Origin: JACDAN01 sp046714355
GTDB taxonomy: Bacteria > Actinomycetota > Thermoleophilia > Gaiellales > Gaiellaceae
DNA: 31,950 bases
Assembly (NCBI GenBank): GCA_046714355.1
Contig: JBKKAR010000064.1
Coordinates: forward strand, 1 to 31,950
Direction: 5' to 3'
The notes beneath the pieces were generated by a model, which was given only the letters and a program-made list of their open reading frames with translations, was not told the origin of the DNA and did no database searches. Positions within the stretch are counted from its first letter, which is position 1; every line of letters starts with the position of its first letter. Positions 21,821-28,829 of this stretch are shown here, piece by piece. Both the position numbers and the translations under genes were made by a program.

Positions 21821-22756
21821 TTAGTAGCCGTTGGCGTTCAGGTAGTTGGTGAACTCGCGCTCGCTCGCCGTGAAGAAGTGGTGGATCTTGTCGGGCTTGC
21901 GCACGAAGAAGATGTAGTCGACCTTCGCCGGGTGCGCCGCCGCCTGCATCGAGGCGAGGCCCGGGTTCGCGATCGGCGTCGGCGGCAGCCCCGTGTGGAC
22001 GCGCGTGTTGTACGGCGTCGGGTCGGCGAGGTGCGACTCTCGCAGCGACTCGGTCGGTGGCACGTCGAGCCCGTACCGGATCGTCGCGTCGATCCCGAGC
22101 GTCATCCCGGCCTTGAGCCGGTTGTAGATCACGGCGGCGACGAGCGGCCGCTCCTCGGGCGCGACAACCTCCTTCTCGATCATCGAGGCGATGACGAGCA
22201 CGTCGTAGGGCGTCAGGTTCCTCGAGCGGGCCAACCGAAGGTTGACCGCGCCCCAGTTCTTCTTAAACGCGGCCAGCTGATGGTTGAGGAGCTGCCGTGT
22301 CGTCGTCTTGGCCGTGAACTCGTAGGTGGCCGGAAAGAGGAAGCCCTCGAGGTGCGGCGGCTTCCCCTCGGTCAGGAACTCGCGGGGGACCCTTGACGCG
22401 CCGTCCGTGAGCGCCAGGTACCGCTCGGACGAGAGCCGCGGCGTGACCTTCCGCTTCTCCTTCGCGATCTCGTTCACCTCGCCGATCCGCTCGCCCATCT
22501 GCGCGCGGGTGAATCCCTCCGGGAAGATGATCTTCAGCGGCTTCGGCAGCGCGGCGACCGGCTTGGGCTCGACCGCGGGCTTGTCCTCCCCGCCGCCGAG
22601 GATCGCCCATGCCGACCCGACGATGAGCGCAAGGACCCCGAGCACGAAGGCGAACGCGATCAGACGGCGAGCGAGGATGCGGCCGTGCGAGGTCCTCGTC
22701 CGGTGGCGGCGCGGCGGACGCGGCGGGCGGCTCAGGGTTGTCGGTTCCTCGACCAT
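21821..22756 (-). CDS. mltG: Endolytic murein transglycosylase MltG
   Basis: 311 residues. A basic cytoplasmic N-terminus (PPRPPRRHRTRTSHGRI) is followed by one membrane helix at about 32-53 and the YceG/MltG domain. Seen: LEGFLFPATYEF near 136-147, and catalytic Glu E194 in ASMIEKEV, equivalent to E218 of E. coli MltG; later GLPPTPIANPGLASMQAA and the C-terminal HHFFTAS. The enzyme cuts nascent peptidoglycan strands at the membrane. The start ATG at 22756 overlaps ruvX by 25 bases. The alaS-ruvX-mltG-aroE order is shared by many actinobacteria. Confidence 0.95.
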   Translation of the reverse strand: MVEEPTTLSRPPRPPRRHRTRTSHGRILARRLIAFAFVLGVLALIVGSAWAILGGGEDKPAVEPKPVAALPKPLKIIFPEGFTRAQMGERIGEVNEIAKEKRKVTPRLSSERYLALTDGASRVPREFLTEGKPPHLEGFLFPATYEFTAKTTTRQLLNHQLAAFKKNWGAVNLRLARSRNLTPYDVLVIASMIEKEVVAPEERPLVAAVIYNRLKAGMTLGIDATIRYGLDVPPTESLRESHLADPTPYNTRVHTGLPPTPIANPGLASMQAAAHPAKVDYIFFVRKPDKIHHFFTASEREFTNYLNANGY

Positions 22757-23118
22757 TCCAGGTAGCTCGTGAGCAGGTGCGCGGCCGCTCGGGCGTCATC
22801 GTCGCCGCCAGGGCCGGCCAGCCGCGTCGTGAACCGCTCGTCGAACGTTTCGACCGGGACATCTAGTGCCCTGGACAGGGACTCGACGAAACGCTCGGTC
22901 TCCAGCGCTTGCTCGCCGCGCTCGCCGCGAAGCGTCAGCGGAAGGCCGACGACGACGCGATCAGGCCCCTCGGCCCGGACGAGCTCGGCCAGGCGCTCGA
23001 GGCCGTCCGCCGTAGCCGCTCGCTCCACGGTGCCGAGCGGCCGGGCGAGCATTCCGGTGGGGTCGGAGACGGCGACGCCGGTGCGGGCCGATCCATAGTC
23101 GAGCGCGAGCACCTTCAC
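22732..23118 (-). CDS. ruvX: Holliday junction resolvase-like / pre-16S rRNA nuclease YqgF
   Basis: 128 residues, RNase H-like fold. Motifs: ALDYGSARTGVAVSD with the first catalytic Asp, VVVGLPLTLRGERG, and ETFDERFTT with a conserved Glu. The E. coli homologue processes the 5' end of 16S rRNA; the resolvase name is historical. The start is GTG at 23118, coupled to alaS by GTGA; the end overlaps mltG. It is slightly short at the C-terminus but appears complete. Confidence 0.94.
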   Translation of the reverse strand: MKVLALDYGSARTGVAVSDPTGMLARPLGTVERAATADGLERLAELVRAEGPDRVVVGLPLTLRGERGEQALETERFVESLSRALDVPVETFDERFTTRLAGPGGDDDARAAAHLLTSYLEWSRNRQP

Positions 23119-25625
23119 ACCGTGGACGCGATCTCGTTCTTCGCCACCTCGTAGGCCTCGTCGAGGCCGCCCGGGTCCTTGCCGCCCGCTTCGGCGAGAT
23201 TCGCTCGGCCACCGCCGCCGCCTCCGATCTTCTCGGCTGCCTTGCGCGCCACTTGCACGGCGTCGAGGCCCTTGTCGACGAGCGACTGAGCGAGGTTGAC
23301 GACGAGATACGCGCGCCCGTCGTCGACGGATCCGAGCAGCACGGCATCCGCCTTCTTCGACTGCCGGATCTGGTCGGACAGATCCTTCAGCGCCGAGCCC
23401 TTCAACGACTGCACCTGGGCGACCACGATCCCGTTCGACTCGTCCCTGATCACGACCTCCGACTCGGCCGCGGCCTTCGGTCCCTTGGCGAGCTCCTTTC
23501 GGGTGCGCTCGAGCTCGGCCCGCGCCTCGTCCAGCTCCTCCGACCTCGCGCGCAGGTAGGCCCAGGCTTCCCCCGCGGTGATCGCCTCGATGCGCCGGGC
23601 ACCCGAGCCGACCGACGATTCCGAGAGGATCACGAACGGGCCGATCTCGGCCGTCGAGCGGACGTGCGTCCCGCCGCAGAGCTCCCGCGAGTAGCCGTCG
23701 ATCTCCACCACTCGCACCTCGTCGCCGTACTTCTCGCCGAAGAGCATCATCGCTCCAAGGTTCCGCGCCTCCGCGATCGGCGTCACGAACGTGCGCACCG
23801 GGAGGTTCTGGAAGACCCTCTCGTTAACCGCGCGCTCGATCCGCTCCCGCTCCTCGGACGAGAGCGCCTTGTCGTGCTTGAAGTCGAAGCGGAGCTTGTC
23901 CGGCCGCACGGCAGACCCGGCCTGGACGACGTGGTCTCCCAGCTCGTCGCGGAGCGCCCTGTGCAGCAGATGCGTCGCGGTGTGGTTCGCCATCGTCGGG
24001 AACCGCGCGGACCGCGGGACGGACGCGCGCACCCGGTCGCCCTCTGCGAAGCCCTCGCCGCGAAACGTCAGCACCTGGTCGTCGCCGACCCGCGTCGCGC
24101 GGACCAGCTCGGCCCGGGCTCCCGTCTCATCGTGCTCGATAGAGCCGATGTCGGAAACCTGGCCCCCGCCCTCGGGATAGAAAGGCGAGCGCTCGAGCTT
24201 GGCCTGGAACATCCCGTCGTCGAGCGGCTCGTAGGCGACGATCGCCGTCAGGACGTCGGTCGTCTCGAAGCCGACGAACTCGGTCGGCGGGCCGCCGGTG
24301 ACGCGAATGTCGATCTCGAAGGCGGCGGCCGAGCGGGAGCGCTCCCGCTGCTCCGCCATGAGCCGCGTGAACTCCTCCTCGTCGATCGCAAGGCCTCGAT
24401 CGCGCGCCAGCTCGCGGGTCAGCTCGAGCGGGAAGCCGTAGGTGTCGTGAAGCCGGAACGCGTCGTCCCCGGAGATCGAGTCGCCCGCGGCGATCTCCTC
24501 GAAGAGGCCCATCCCGCGCTCGAGCGTCTGCGAGAAGCGCTCCTCCTCGCCCTTCAGGGCCTCCGCGATCCGTTCGCGGTTCTCCTCGAGCTCCGGGTAC
24601 CAGTGGCCCATCTGGTCGACGACGAGGTCCGAGATCCGCCAGAGATCGGCGAGGCCGAGCCCCCGGGCCTGCTGCACGGCGCGCCGGATCACCCGGCGCA
24701 GCACGTACCCGCGGCCCTCGTTCGACGGCAGCACGCCGTCTGCGACCAGGAAGGTCATGCCCCGCCCGTGGTCGGCGATGATCCGGTGCGCCTTCGTCGC
24801 CTTCTCCGAGCTCGTCCAGGCGACCCCGCTCTCCGCCTCGACCCAGTCCATCAGCGTCTGGAAGCCGTCGGTCTCGTAGACGGAGATGACGTCCTGCTGA
24901 ATCGCGGCGGTCCGCTCGAGTCCGAGCCCGGTGTCGATGACCGGCTTCGGCAGCGGCGTCAGCGTCCCGTCAGCGCCGAGATCGAACTCCATGAAGACGA
25001 GGTTCCAGAACTCGAGGTACCGCTCACACGGACAGCCCGGCCCGCAGTCGGGCCGGCCGCAGGAGAGCTCCTCACCCCGGTCGTAGTACATCTCGGAGCA
25101 GGGGCCGCACGGGCCGGCCTCGCCCGCCTGCCAGAAGTTCTGCGACCGCGGAAGGCCGACAATCCGCTCACGCGGCTGGCCGACCGCCTCCCACGCGCCG
25201 ATCGCGACCTCGTCCTCGCCGAGCCCGAGGTTCGGGTCGCCCGCGAAGACGCTCACCCAGAGCTTGTCGAAGTCGATCGTCAGGTGGTCTCGCATGAACT
25301 CCCACGCGAGCTCGACCGCGCCCTCCTTGAAGTATTCGCCGATCGAGAAGTTGCCCATCATCTCGAAGAACGAGAGGTGGTAACCGTCGAGCCCGACTTC
25401 GTCGATGTCCGTCGTCCGGAAGACCTTCTGGTAGGTCGTCAAGAGCGTCGAGGGCGGCTGTCTCACACCCAGGAAGTACGGTTTCAGCGGCTGCATCCCG
25501 GCGCTGATCACTAGCGTCGAGGTGTCCTCCGGCGGCGGGACCAGGGGCGCCGAGGGCAGGCGTGTGTGGCCCTTCGACTCGAAGTACTGAAGGAAGCCCT
25601 CGCGGAGCTCGGCCGTCGTCCGCAT
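23115..25625 (-). CDS. alaS: Alanyl-tRNA synthetase
   Basis: 836 residues, somewhat shorter than the ~875 of E. coli. The class II core shows STLVISAGMQPLKPYF, KVFRTTDIDEVG and FEMMGNFSIGEYFK. After GPCGPCSEMYYD there is an extra Cys-rich element with C189, C194, C198 and C200, a possible zinc knuckle. The editing domain has HTATHLLHRAL and CGGTHV; the C-Ala domain is reduced but ends in a GGGGGGRANLAEAGG segment. The start ATG at 25625 has a TAGAAT box 7 nt upstream. It heads the run alaS-ruvX-mltG-aroE-aroC-aroKB. Confidence 0.98.
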   Translation of the reverse strand: MRTTAELREGFLQYFESKGHTRLPSAPLVPPPEDTSTLVISAGMQPLKPYFLGVRQPPSTLLTTYQKVFRTTDIDEVGLDGYHLSFFEMMGNFSIGEYFKEGAVELAWEFMRDHLTIDFDKLWVSVFAGDPNLGLGEDEVAIGAWEAVGQPRERIVGLPRSQNFWQAGEAGPCGPCSEMYYDRGEELSCGRPDCGPGCPCERYLEFWNLVFMEFDLGADGTLTPLPKPVIDTGLGLERTAAIQQDVISVYETDGFQTLMDWVEAESGVAWTSSEKATKAHRIIADHGRGMTFLVADGVLPSNEGRGYVLRRVIRRAVQQARGLGLADLWRISDLVVDQMGHWYPELEENRERIAEALKGEEERFSQTLERGMGLFEEIAAGDSISGDDAFRLHDTYGFPLELTRELARDRGLAIDEEEFTRLMAEQRERSRSAAAFEIDIRVTGGPPTEFVGFETTDVLTAIVAYEPLDDGMFQAKLERSPFYPEGGGQVSDIGSIEHDETGARAELVRATRVGDDQVLTFRGEGFAEGDRVRASVPRSARFPTMANHTATHLLHRALRDELGDHVVQAGSAVRPDKLRFDFKHDKALSSEERERIERAVNERVFQNLPVRTFVTPIAEARNLGAMMLFGEKYGDEVRVVEIDGYSRELCGGTHVRSTAEIGPFVILSESSVGSGARRIEAITAGEAWAYLRARSEELDEARAELERTRKELAKGPKAAAESEVVIRDESNGIVVAQVQSLKGSALKDLSDQIRQSKKADAVLLGSVDDGRAYLVVNLAQSLVDKGLDAVQVARKAAEKIGGGGGGRANLAEAGGKDPGGLDEAYEVAKNEIASTV

Positions 25626-25632
25626 GAGCTCG

Positions 25633-25638
25633 ATTCTA
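25633..25638 (-). promoter_or_regulatory. Candidate leaderless -10 box for alaS
   Basis: TAGAAT on the minus strand, 7 nt before the ATG at 25625. This is the box closest to TATAAT. It follows the GC hairpin at 25643-25660, so a terminator-then-promoter arrangement is plausible. Confidence 0.5.
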
Positions 25639-25642
25639 GGTG

Positions 25643-25660
25643 CGGGCGGCGAGCCGCCCG
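25643..25660 (-). terminator. GC-rich hairpin after the sigma factor gene
   Basis: Arms CGGGCGGC / GCCGCCCG of 8 bases around a GA centre (about 7 pairs with a small loop), nine bases after the sigma factor stop. No U-tract follows, so any termination would be weak or factor-assisted. Confidence 0.35.
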
Positions 25661-25668
25661 GCCGCGCC

Positions 25669-26418
25669 TTACGCGACTTCGGACTCTTCGGCGATCTCTT
25701 CCCTGATTTTTTCCAGTGATCGCCTGATCAGCCGGGAGACGTGCATCTGGGAGATGCCGATCTCCGCCGCGATCTGCGACTGGGTCAAACCGCTGAAGAA
25801 CCTCAGGTGCAGGATGTTCCGCTCGCGCTGGTCGAGCACCTTGAACCCCGGCGCGAGAACGGCGCGGTCCTCCGAGATCTCGTACTCGTGCTCAATCGTC
25901 CCGAGGGAGTCGAGCGGGTCGAGGTCGCCGTCCTCCTCCGAGCCGCCCCCGGTCGACAGCGAGACCGAGCTGTAGGCGCGGCCGCTCTCGAGCGCCTCGA
26001 CCACCTGCTCCTCTTCCACGCCCGCAGCTTTCGCGAGCTCGGCGATCGTCGGTGAGCGGCCGAGCTGCACGGTCAGCTGCTCGATCAGCTTGGTGACCTT
26101 CACGTTGAGCTCCTGCAGCCCGCGCGGCACGCGCACCGACCAGCCCTTGTCCCGGAAGTGCCGCTTGATCTCGCCGATGATGTTCGGCGTCGCGTACGTC
26201 GTCAGCTCGACGCCCCGCTCGAGGTCGAACCGGTCGATCGCCTTGATCAGGCCGATGGCGCCGATCTGGACGAGGTCGTCGAGCTGCTCGCCGCGGTACG
26301 CATAGCGACGGGCGAGGGAGCGCACGAGCGACATGTAGCGCTCGATCAGCGTCTCCCGAGCCCCGAGGTCGCCGTCCTCGTGGTACCGGCGGAGAAGAAT
26401 CTTGTCGTCGGCGGCCAT
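25669..26418 (-). CDS. RNA polymerase sigma factor of the SigB/SigF group
   Basis: 249 residues, a group 3 sigma factor with regions 2, 3 and 4 and no region 1.1. Region 2: YMSLVRSLARRYAYRG, DDLVQIGAIGLIKAIDRFD and TTYATPNIIGEIKRHFRD. Region 3 covers about 95-150. Region 4: LDQRERNILHLRFF followed by LTQSQIAAEIGISQMHVS, a helix-turn-helix. Such factors run general stress or developmental regulons and are held by RsbW-type anti-sigma factors. The gene upstream, six bases away, encodes an RsbW-like protein, which fits. No rsbV is present. Which regulon it controls cannot be told. Confidence 0.94.
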   Translation of the reverse strand: MAADDKILLRRYHEDGDLGARETLIERYMSLVRSLARRYAYRGEQLDDLVQIGAIGLIKAIDRFDLERGVELTTYATPNIIGEIKRHFRDKGWSVRVPRGLQELNVKVTKLIEQLTVQLGRSPTIAELAKAAGVEEEQVVEALESGRAYSSVSLSTGGGSEEDGDLDPLDSLGTIEHEYEISEDRAVLAPGFKVLDQRERNILHLRFFSGLTQSQIAAEIGISQMHVSRLIRRSLEKIREEIAEESEVA

Positions 26419-26424
26419 CAGTGC

Positions 26425-26808
26425 CTAGGCTCCATTCGTCCCGATGTGCTTGCGCAGCTCGATCCAGGTGCCGTCGCCCCGCTCGTCGACCTGGTATCCG
26501 TCGACGACGGCGTCGAGGAGCCGGCGAAGGGAGAGAGCCTCTCCGAGGTCGCCCTCGAGCTCCGTCCGCAGCTGCTCGCCAAAAGGGCCAACCTCGGCCT
26601 GAAGGTCTGTGTCGGCGACGCGGAGAGTCAGCGTGACCTCCTTGCCGCCGTCGCGCCGGTCGAGCAGGCCGTCGAGGGCGAGCTCGAGGTCTTCGAGGTG
26701 CTCGACGGTCAGATCGAGGCGGGCCGCGACGCCGCCCAACACCAGGTGGGCAACGCCGTAATACGGCCGCTCACGCGGCATCGTGAGCCTGATCTCGTCG
26801 TTGCTCAT
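26425..26808 (-). CDS. RsbW-like putative anti-sigma factor with degenerate ATP site
   Basis: 127 residues. The length, the start EIRLTMPRERPYYGVAHLVL and the end LRRLLDAVVDGYQVDE, and its place directly before a SigB-family gene, match RsbW/SpoIIAB anti-sigma kinases of the GHKL fold. The N-box, normally AVSEACTNA, reads ALDGLLDRR: the catalytic Glu is Gly and the metal-binding Asn is Arg. No DxGxGF-type or GGLGL loop is visible. I infer a protein that may still bind the sigma factor but should not bind ATP or phosphorylate RsbV. The ATG at 26808 has an AAGGAG 12 nt upstream, rather far. Confidence 0.7.
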   Translation of the reverse strand: MSNDEIRLTMPRERPYYGVAHLVLGGVAARLDLTVEHLEDLELALDGLLDRRDGGKEVTLTLRVADTDLQAEVGPFGEQLRTELEGDLGEALSLRRLLDAVVDGYQVDERGDGTWIELRKHIGTNGA

Positions 26809-26863
26809 AGGTCGCTGCGGCTCCTTCCCTCCCAGAACGGCGGTCGCACGCTACTCGGTGCGG

Positions 26864-28120
26864 TCACGGGGCGGACGAGACAACCCGTCCCGCGCCGACG
26901 ACCACGTCCCCGTCGTACAGGACCGCCGCCTGACCGCGGGCGACGCCGTACGCGGGCTCGTCGAGCACGGCCTGGAATCCCCTGGCTCGTGCCTCCACCT
27001 TTCCGGCCGCGGCGGGCGAGCGATAGCGGAGCTTCACCTGCGCCCTGTGGACGTCCGCGAACAGGCGCCCGGAGGCCCGAACGCGCCTCCGCGCCAGCGA
27101 CTCGCGTGGTCCGACCACGACGGCGTTCCGGCCCGGCACCGTCCGGACGGCGTAGACCGGCGACCCCGTCGCCACCCCGAGCCCCTTGCGCTGGCCCGGC
27201 GTGAAACCCCAGAAGCCGCCGTGGCGGCCGACGACACGCCCCGCTTCGTCCTCGACGTCGCCGTCCTCGACGTCAAGCCCGCGCCTGCCGAGGAAAGAGC
27301 GGTAGTCGTCGCCGCCGAGGAAGCACGCCTCCTGGCTCTCGGTCCGGCGTGCCGCCGCGAGGCCTGCGCGCTCCGCCTCCGCGCGGGTCGCGTCCTTCGT
27401 CTGCTCACCGAGCGGGAACCACACACGGTCGAGAATCCGGGGATCGAGCCGGGCAAGCATGTAGGACTGATCCTTCGCGGGATCGGCTCCGCGGGCCAAG
27501 AGCAGCCGGCCCTGGTGGCGGACGATTCGCGCGTAGTGGCCCGTGGCCAGGCGGCCGGCTCCGGCCTGCCGGGCGAACTGGAGCAGCCGGCCGAAGCGGA
27601 AGAAGCCGTTGCAGCGCACGCAGGGGTTCGGCGTCTCCCCCCGCCGGTATCCGGCCACGAACGGCTCCACGATCGCGCGCAGGAACTCCTTGCGGGCGTC
27701 GATCGTGACGTGAGGGATCCCGAGGCTGTGGCATGTGGCCCGGGCGGCGACCACGGCCTCCGGCGAGCAGCACGCGCGCTCGACGTCCGGCCCTTCGGGA
27801 TCGATCCACAGCCGGAGGGTGACGCCCACGGCCTTCGGGCCCGCACGGAGGAGCGCGACGGCGCTGTCCACGCCGCCGCTCATCGCGACGGCGACGCGCT
27901 CGGAATCGCGGCGCGCCTTGAAGATCGGGCCGATCGCGCTCGCGAGCGCGTCGACGGCGAGCTCGTCTCCGCCGACGGCGGCGGCCTGGAGCAGCGTCAG
28001 ACCCTCGAGCGGCCGGTCGAGCCCTTCGGCGTCGGCACTCACGATTCGGTCACGGTCCACCGTCAGGCGGACGAGCCGCCACTCGCCGTCGCGCGATGCA
28101 TCTCCGACGACCTCGATCAC
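26864..28120 (-). CDS. mnmA: tRNA-specific 2-thiouridylase MnmA with an N-terminal extension
   Basis: 418 residues; stand-alone MnmA is about 360. It installs the 2-thio group on U34 of Lys, Glu and Gln tRNAs. The P-loop SGGVDS is at 81-86, catalytic cysteines are C167 in NPCVRCN and C266 in QEACF, and GHYARI and KDQSYMLARL are intact. The first ~66 residues (GEWRLVRLTVDRDRIVSADA and GGDELAVDALASAIGP) resemble the NifU/IscU N-terminal scaffold, but without its cysteines. The start is GTG at 28120, with a TANNNT box 6 nt upstream. No iscS-type desulfurase is next to it. Confidence 0.93.
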   Translation of the reverse strand: MIEVVGDASRDGEWRLVRLTVDRDRIVSADAEGLDRPLEGLTLLQAAAVGGDELAVDALASAIGPIFKARRDSERVAVAMSGGVDSAVALLRAGPKAVGVTLRLWIDPEGPDVERACCSPEAVVAARATCHSLGIPHVTIDARKEFLRAIVEPFVAGYRRGETPNPCVRCNGFFRFGRLLQFARQAGAGRLATGHYARIVRHQGRLLLARGADPAKDQSYMLARLDPRILDRVWFPLGEQTKDATRAEAERAGLAAARRTESQEACFLGGDDYRSFLGRRGLDVEDGDVEDEAGRVVGRHGGFWGFTPGQRKGLGVATGSPVYAVRTVPGRNAVVVGPRESLARRRVRASGRLFADVHRAQVKLRYRSPAAAGKVEARARGFQAVLDEPAYGVARGQAAVLYDGDVVVGAGRVVSSAP

Positions 28121-28126
28121 CGAGCC

Positions 28127-28132
28127 ACCGTA
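28127..28132 (-). promoter_or_regulatory. Candidate leaderless -10 box for mnmA
   Basis: TACGGT on the minus strand, 6 nt before the GTG at 28120, supporting this start. The frame upstream is open for about 25 more codons but has no matching homology I can see. Confidence 0.35.
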
Positions 28133-28177
28133 GCTGAGGCAAACGAAGGGCCCGCTTCCGCGAGCACGCTCATGTAC

Positions 28178-28205
28178 GCGGGGACAGGATTAATCCTGTC
28201 CCCGC
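28178..28205. repeat. 28-nt intergenic palindrome, shared-flank element copy 2
   Basis: A perfect palindrome with 14-base arms centred on ATTAAT (core GGACAGGATTAATCCTGTCC). Its ends and flanks, TACGCG on the left and CGCCAAC on the right, are identical to those of the palindrome at 7068-7096, though the inner arms differ. It lies between mnmA and the noncoding hairpins upstream. The GGGGACAGG arm resembles REP-type palindromes associated with Y1 (RAYT) transposases, but no such gene is here. Confidence 0.85.
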
Positions 28206-28400
28206 CAACCCAATAAGTGCCCCACCCTGCCGGTGATGCTTCACGCATTGCGAACCTGGCAAGCCAGGTGGGTGCCGAGCCGGGTCGGCTTCTGAGGGCC
28301 GATCCGGACTCGAGCTCCCTTTACGTGTCTGTTGGTTCACGTTATTACGCGAAGCCACGTACAGGGTCGAGCCGTCTCACTGTAGCCCGTTTTCTGGGCG
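28206..28400 (-). other. Noncoding stretch with several hairpins between the RlpA-like gene and mnmA
   Basis: No credible gene: frames on both strands are short and lack family features. Reading the minus strand, a long hairpin (28312-28276) is followed by a 6-7-bp hairpin (ACCTGG..CCAGGT, 28269-28254), then a small ATGC..GCAT stem, then the palindrome. ATTACGCG at 28344-28351 repeats the left flank of the palindrome at 7068. I could not match tRNA, tmRNA, SRP RNA or a known riboswitch by eye. It may be a small RNA, an mnmA leader or a decayed mobile element. Confidence 0.4.
28276..28312. repeat. Long stem-loop in the noncoding stretch
   Basis: Left arm 28276-28289 and right arm 28298-28312 form 14 pairs with one G-U (28284/28303) and one bulged A (28308), loop TTCTGAGG. 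Neither strand has a following U-tract, so it is not a standard terminator. Confidence 0.7.
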
Positions 28401-28429
28401 TCAGGTGCGTCGAGCAAAGCGCCACCTGA
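28401..28429. repeat. Inverted repeat over the stop codon of the RlpA-like gene
   Basis: Seven-base arms TCAGGTG (28401-28407) and CACCTGA (28423-28429) span the last codons and the TGA stop. It could slow or end transcription, but there is no U-tract. Confidence 0.35.
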
Positions 28430-28829
28430 TCGTCTCCCGGCCGTCGATCCCGAGCTCGCGCGCGAGCGCCTCGGTCAGCCCGAACTGCACGCCGCCAGGC
28501 GTGGGCCCGCGCGCCACGACTTGCGTGAGGACCTCCTTGCCCTTGTGGCCGAGATAGATCTTGGCGCCACAGGGGAGAACCGGGTGAGCAAAGCCCATCG
28601 TCGACCGCTCGAGGACGTGGCCGCACGCGGTCGGTCGCCCGTACACGCGCCGGCTCTCCAGTCCGGCGAGCGCCTCGTACCACCCGCCACCGGGCGGGGC
28701 GACCGCCTCGGGGAGGTTCTTCGAGCCGCCCGCGCCTGCCAGCCGGTCGGCCAGGCTGAGCGCGATCACGCCCCCGAGCAGGGTGACCGCCGCAAGGAGG
28801 AGCACCCGTTGCGCCAGCGCCGGGCTCAC
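28401..28829 (-). CDS. RlpA-like double-psi beta-barrel protein with a membrane anchor
   Basis: 142 residues. One hydrophobic helix at about 9-27 is an uncleaved anchor or signal peptide. Residues ~65-140 match the double-psi beta-barrel of RlpA-like proteins: TACGHVL, MGFAHPVLPCGAKIYL, ARGPTPGG, LTEALARELG; C69 and C87 may pair. In lytic RlpA the motif reads DRGP and a later Asp precedes LT; here these are A107 and G117, so catalytic activity is doubtful. It may bind peptidoglycan instead. The start is GTG at 28829, coupled as GTGA to the membrane-protein gene upstream. Confidence 0.75.
   Translation of the reverse strand: MSPALAQRVLLLAAVTLLGGVIALSLADRLAGAGGSKNLPEAVAPPGGGWYEALAGLESRRVYGRPTACGHVLERSTMGFAHPVLPCGAKIYLGHKGKEVLTQVVARGPTPGGVQFGLTEALARELGIDGRETIRWRFARRT

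Noticed and set aside
23253..25514. Long open frame on the plus strand opposite alaS (753 codons)
   Set aside because: It is the antisense of alaS; the product is Arg/Asp/Leu/Val-rich with no domains, as usual for GC-rich antisense frames.
28170..28358. A 62-codon minus-strand frame across the palindrome upstream of mnmA
   Set aside because: No family features; its C-terminus is simply translation of the palindrome.
28206..28400. tRNA, SRP RNA, tmRNA or known riboswitch
   Set aside because: No T-arm, GGAAGGAAGCAGCC-like SRP motif, or other consensus could be matched by eye.
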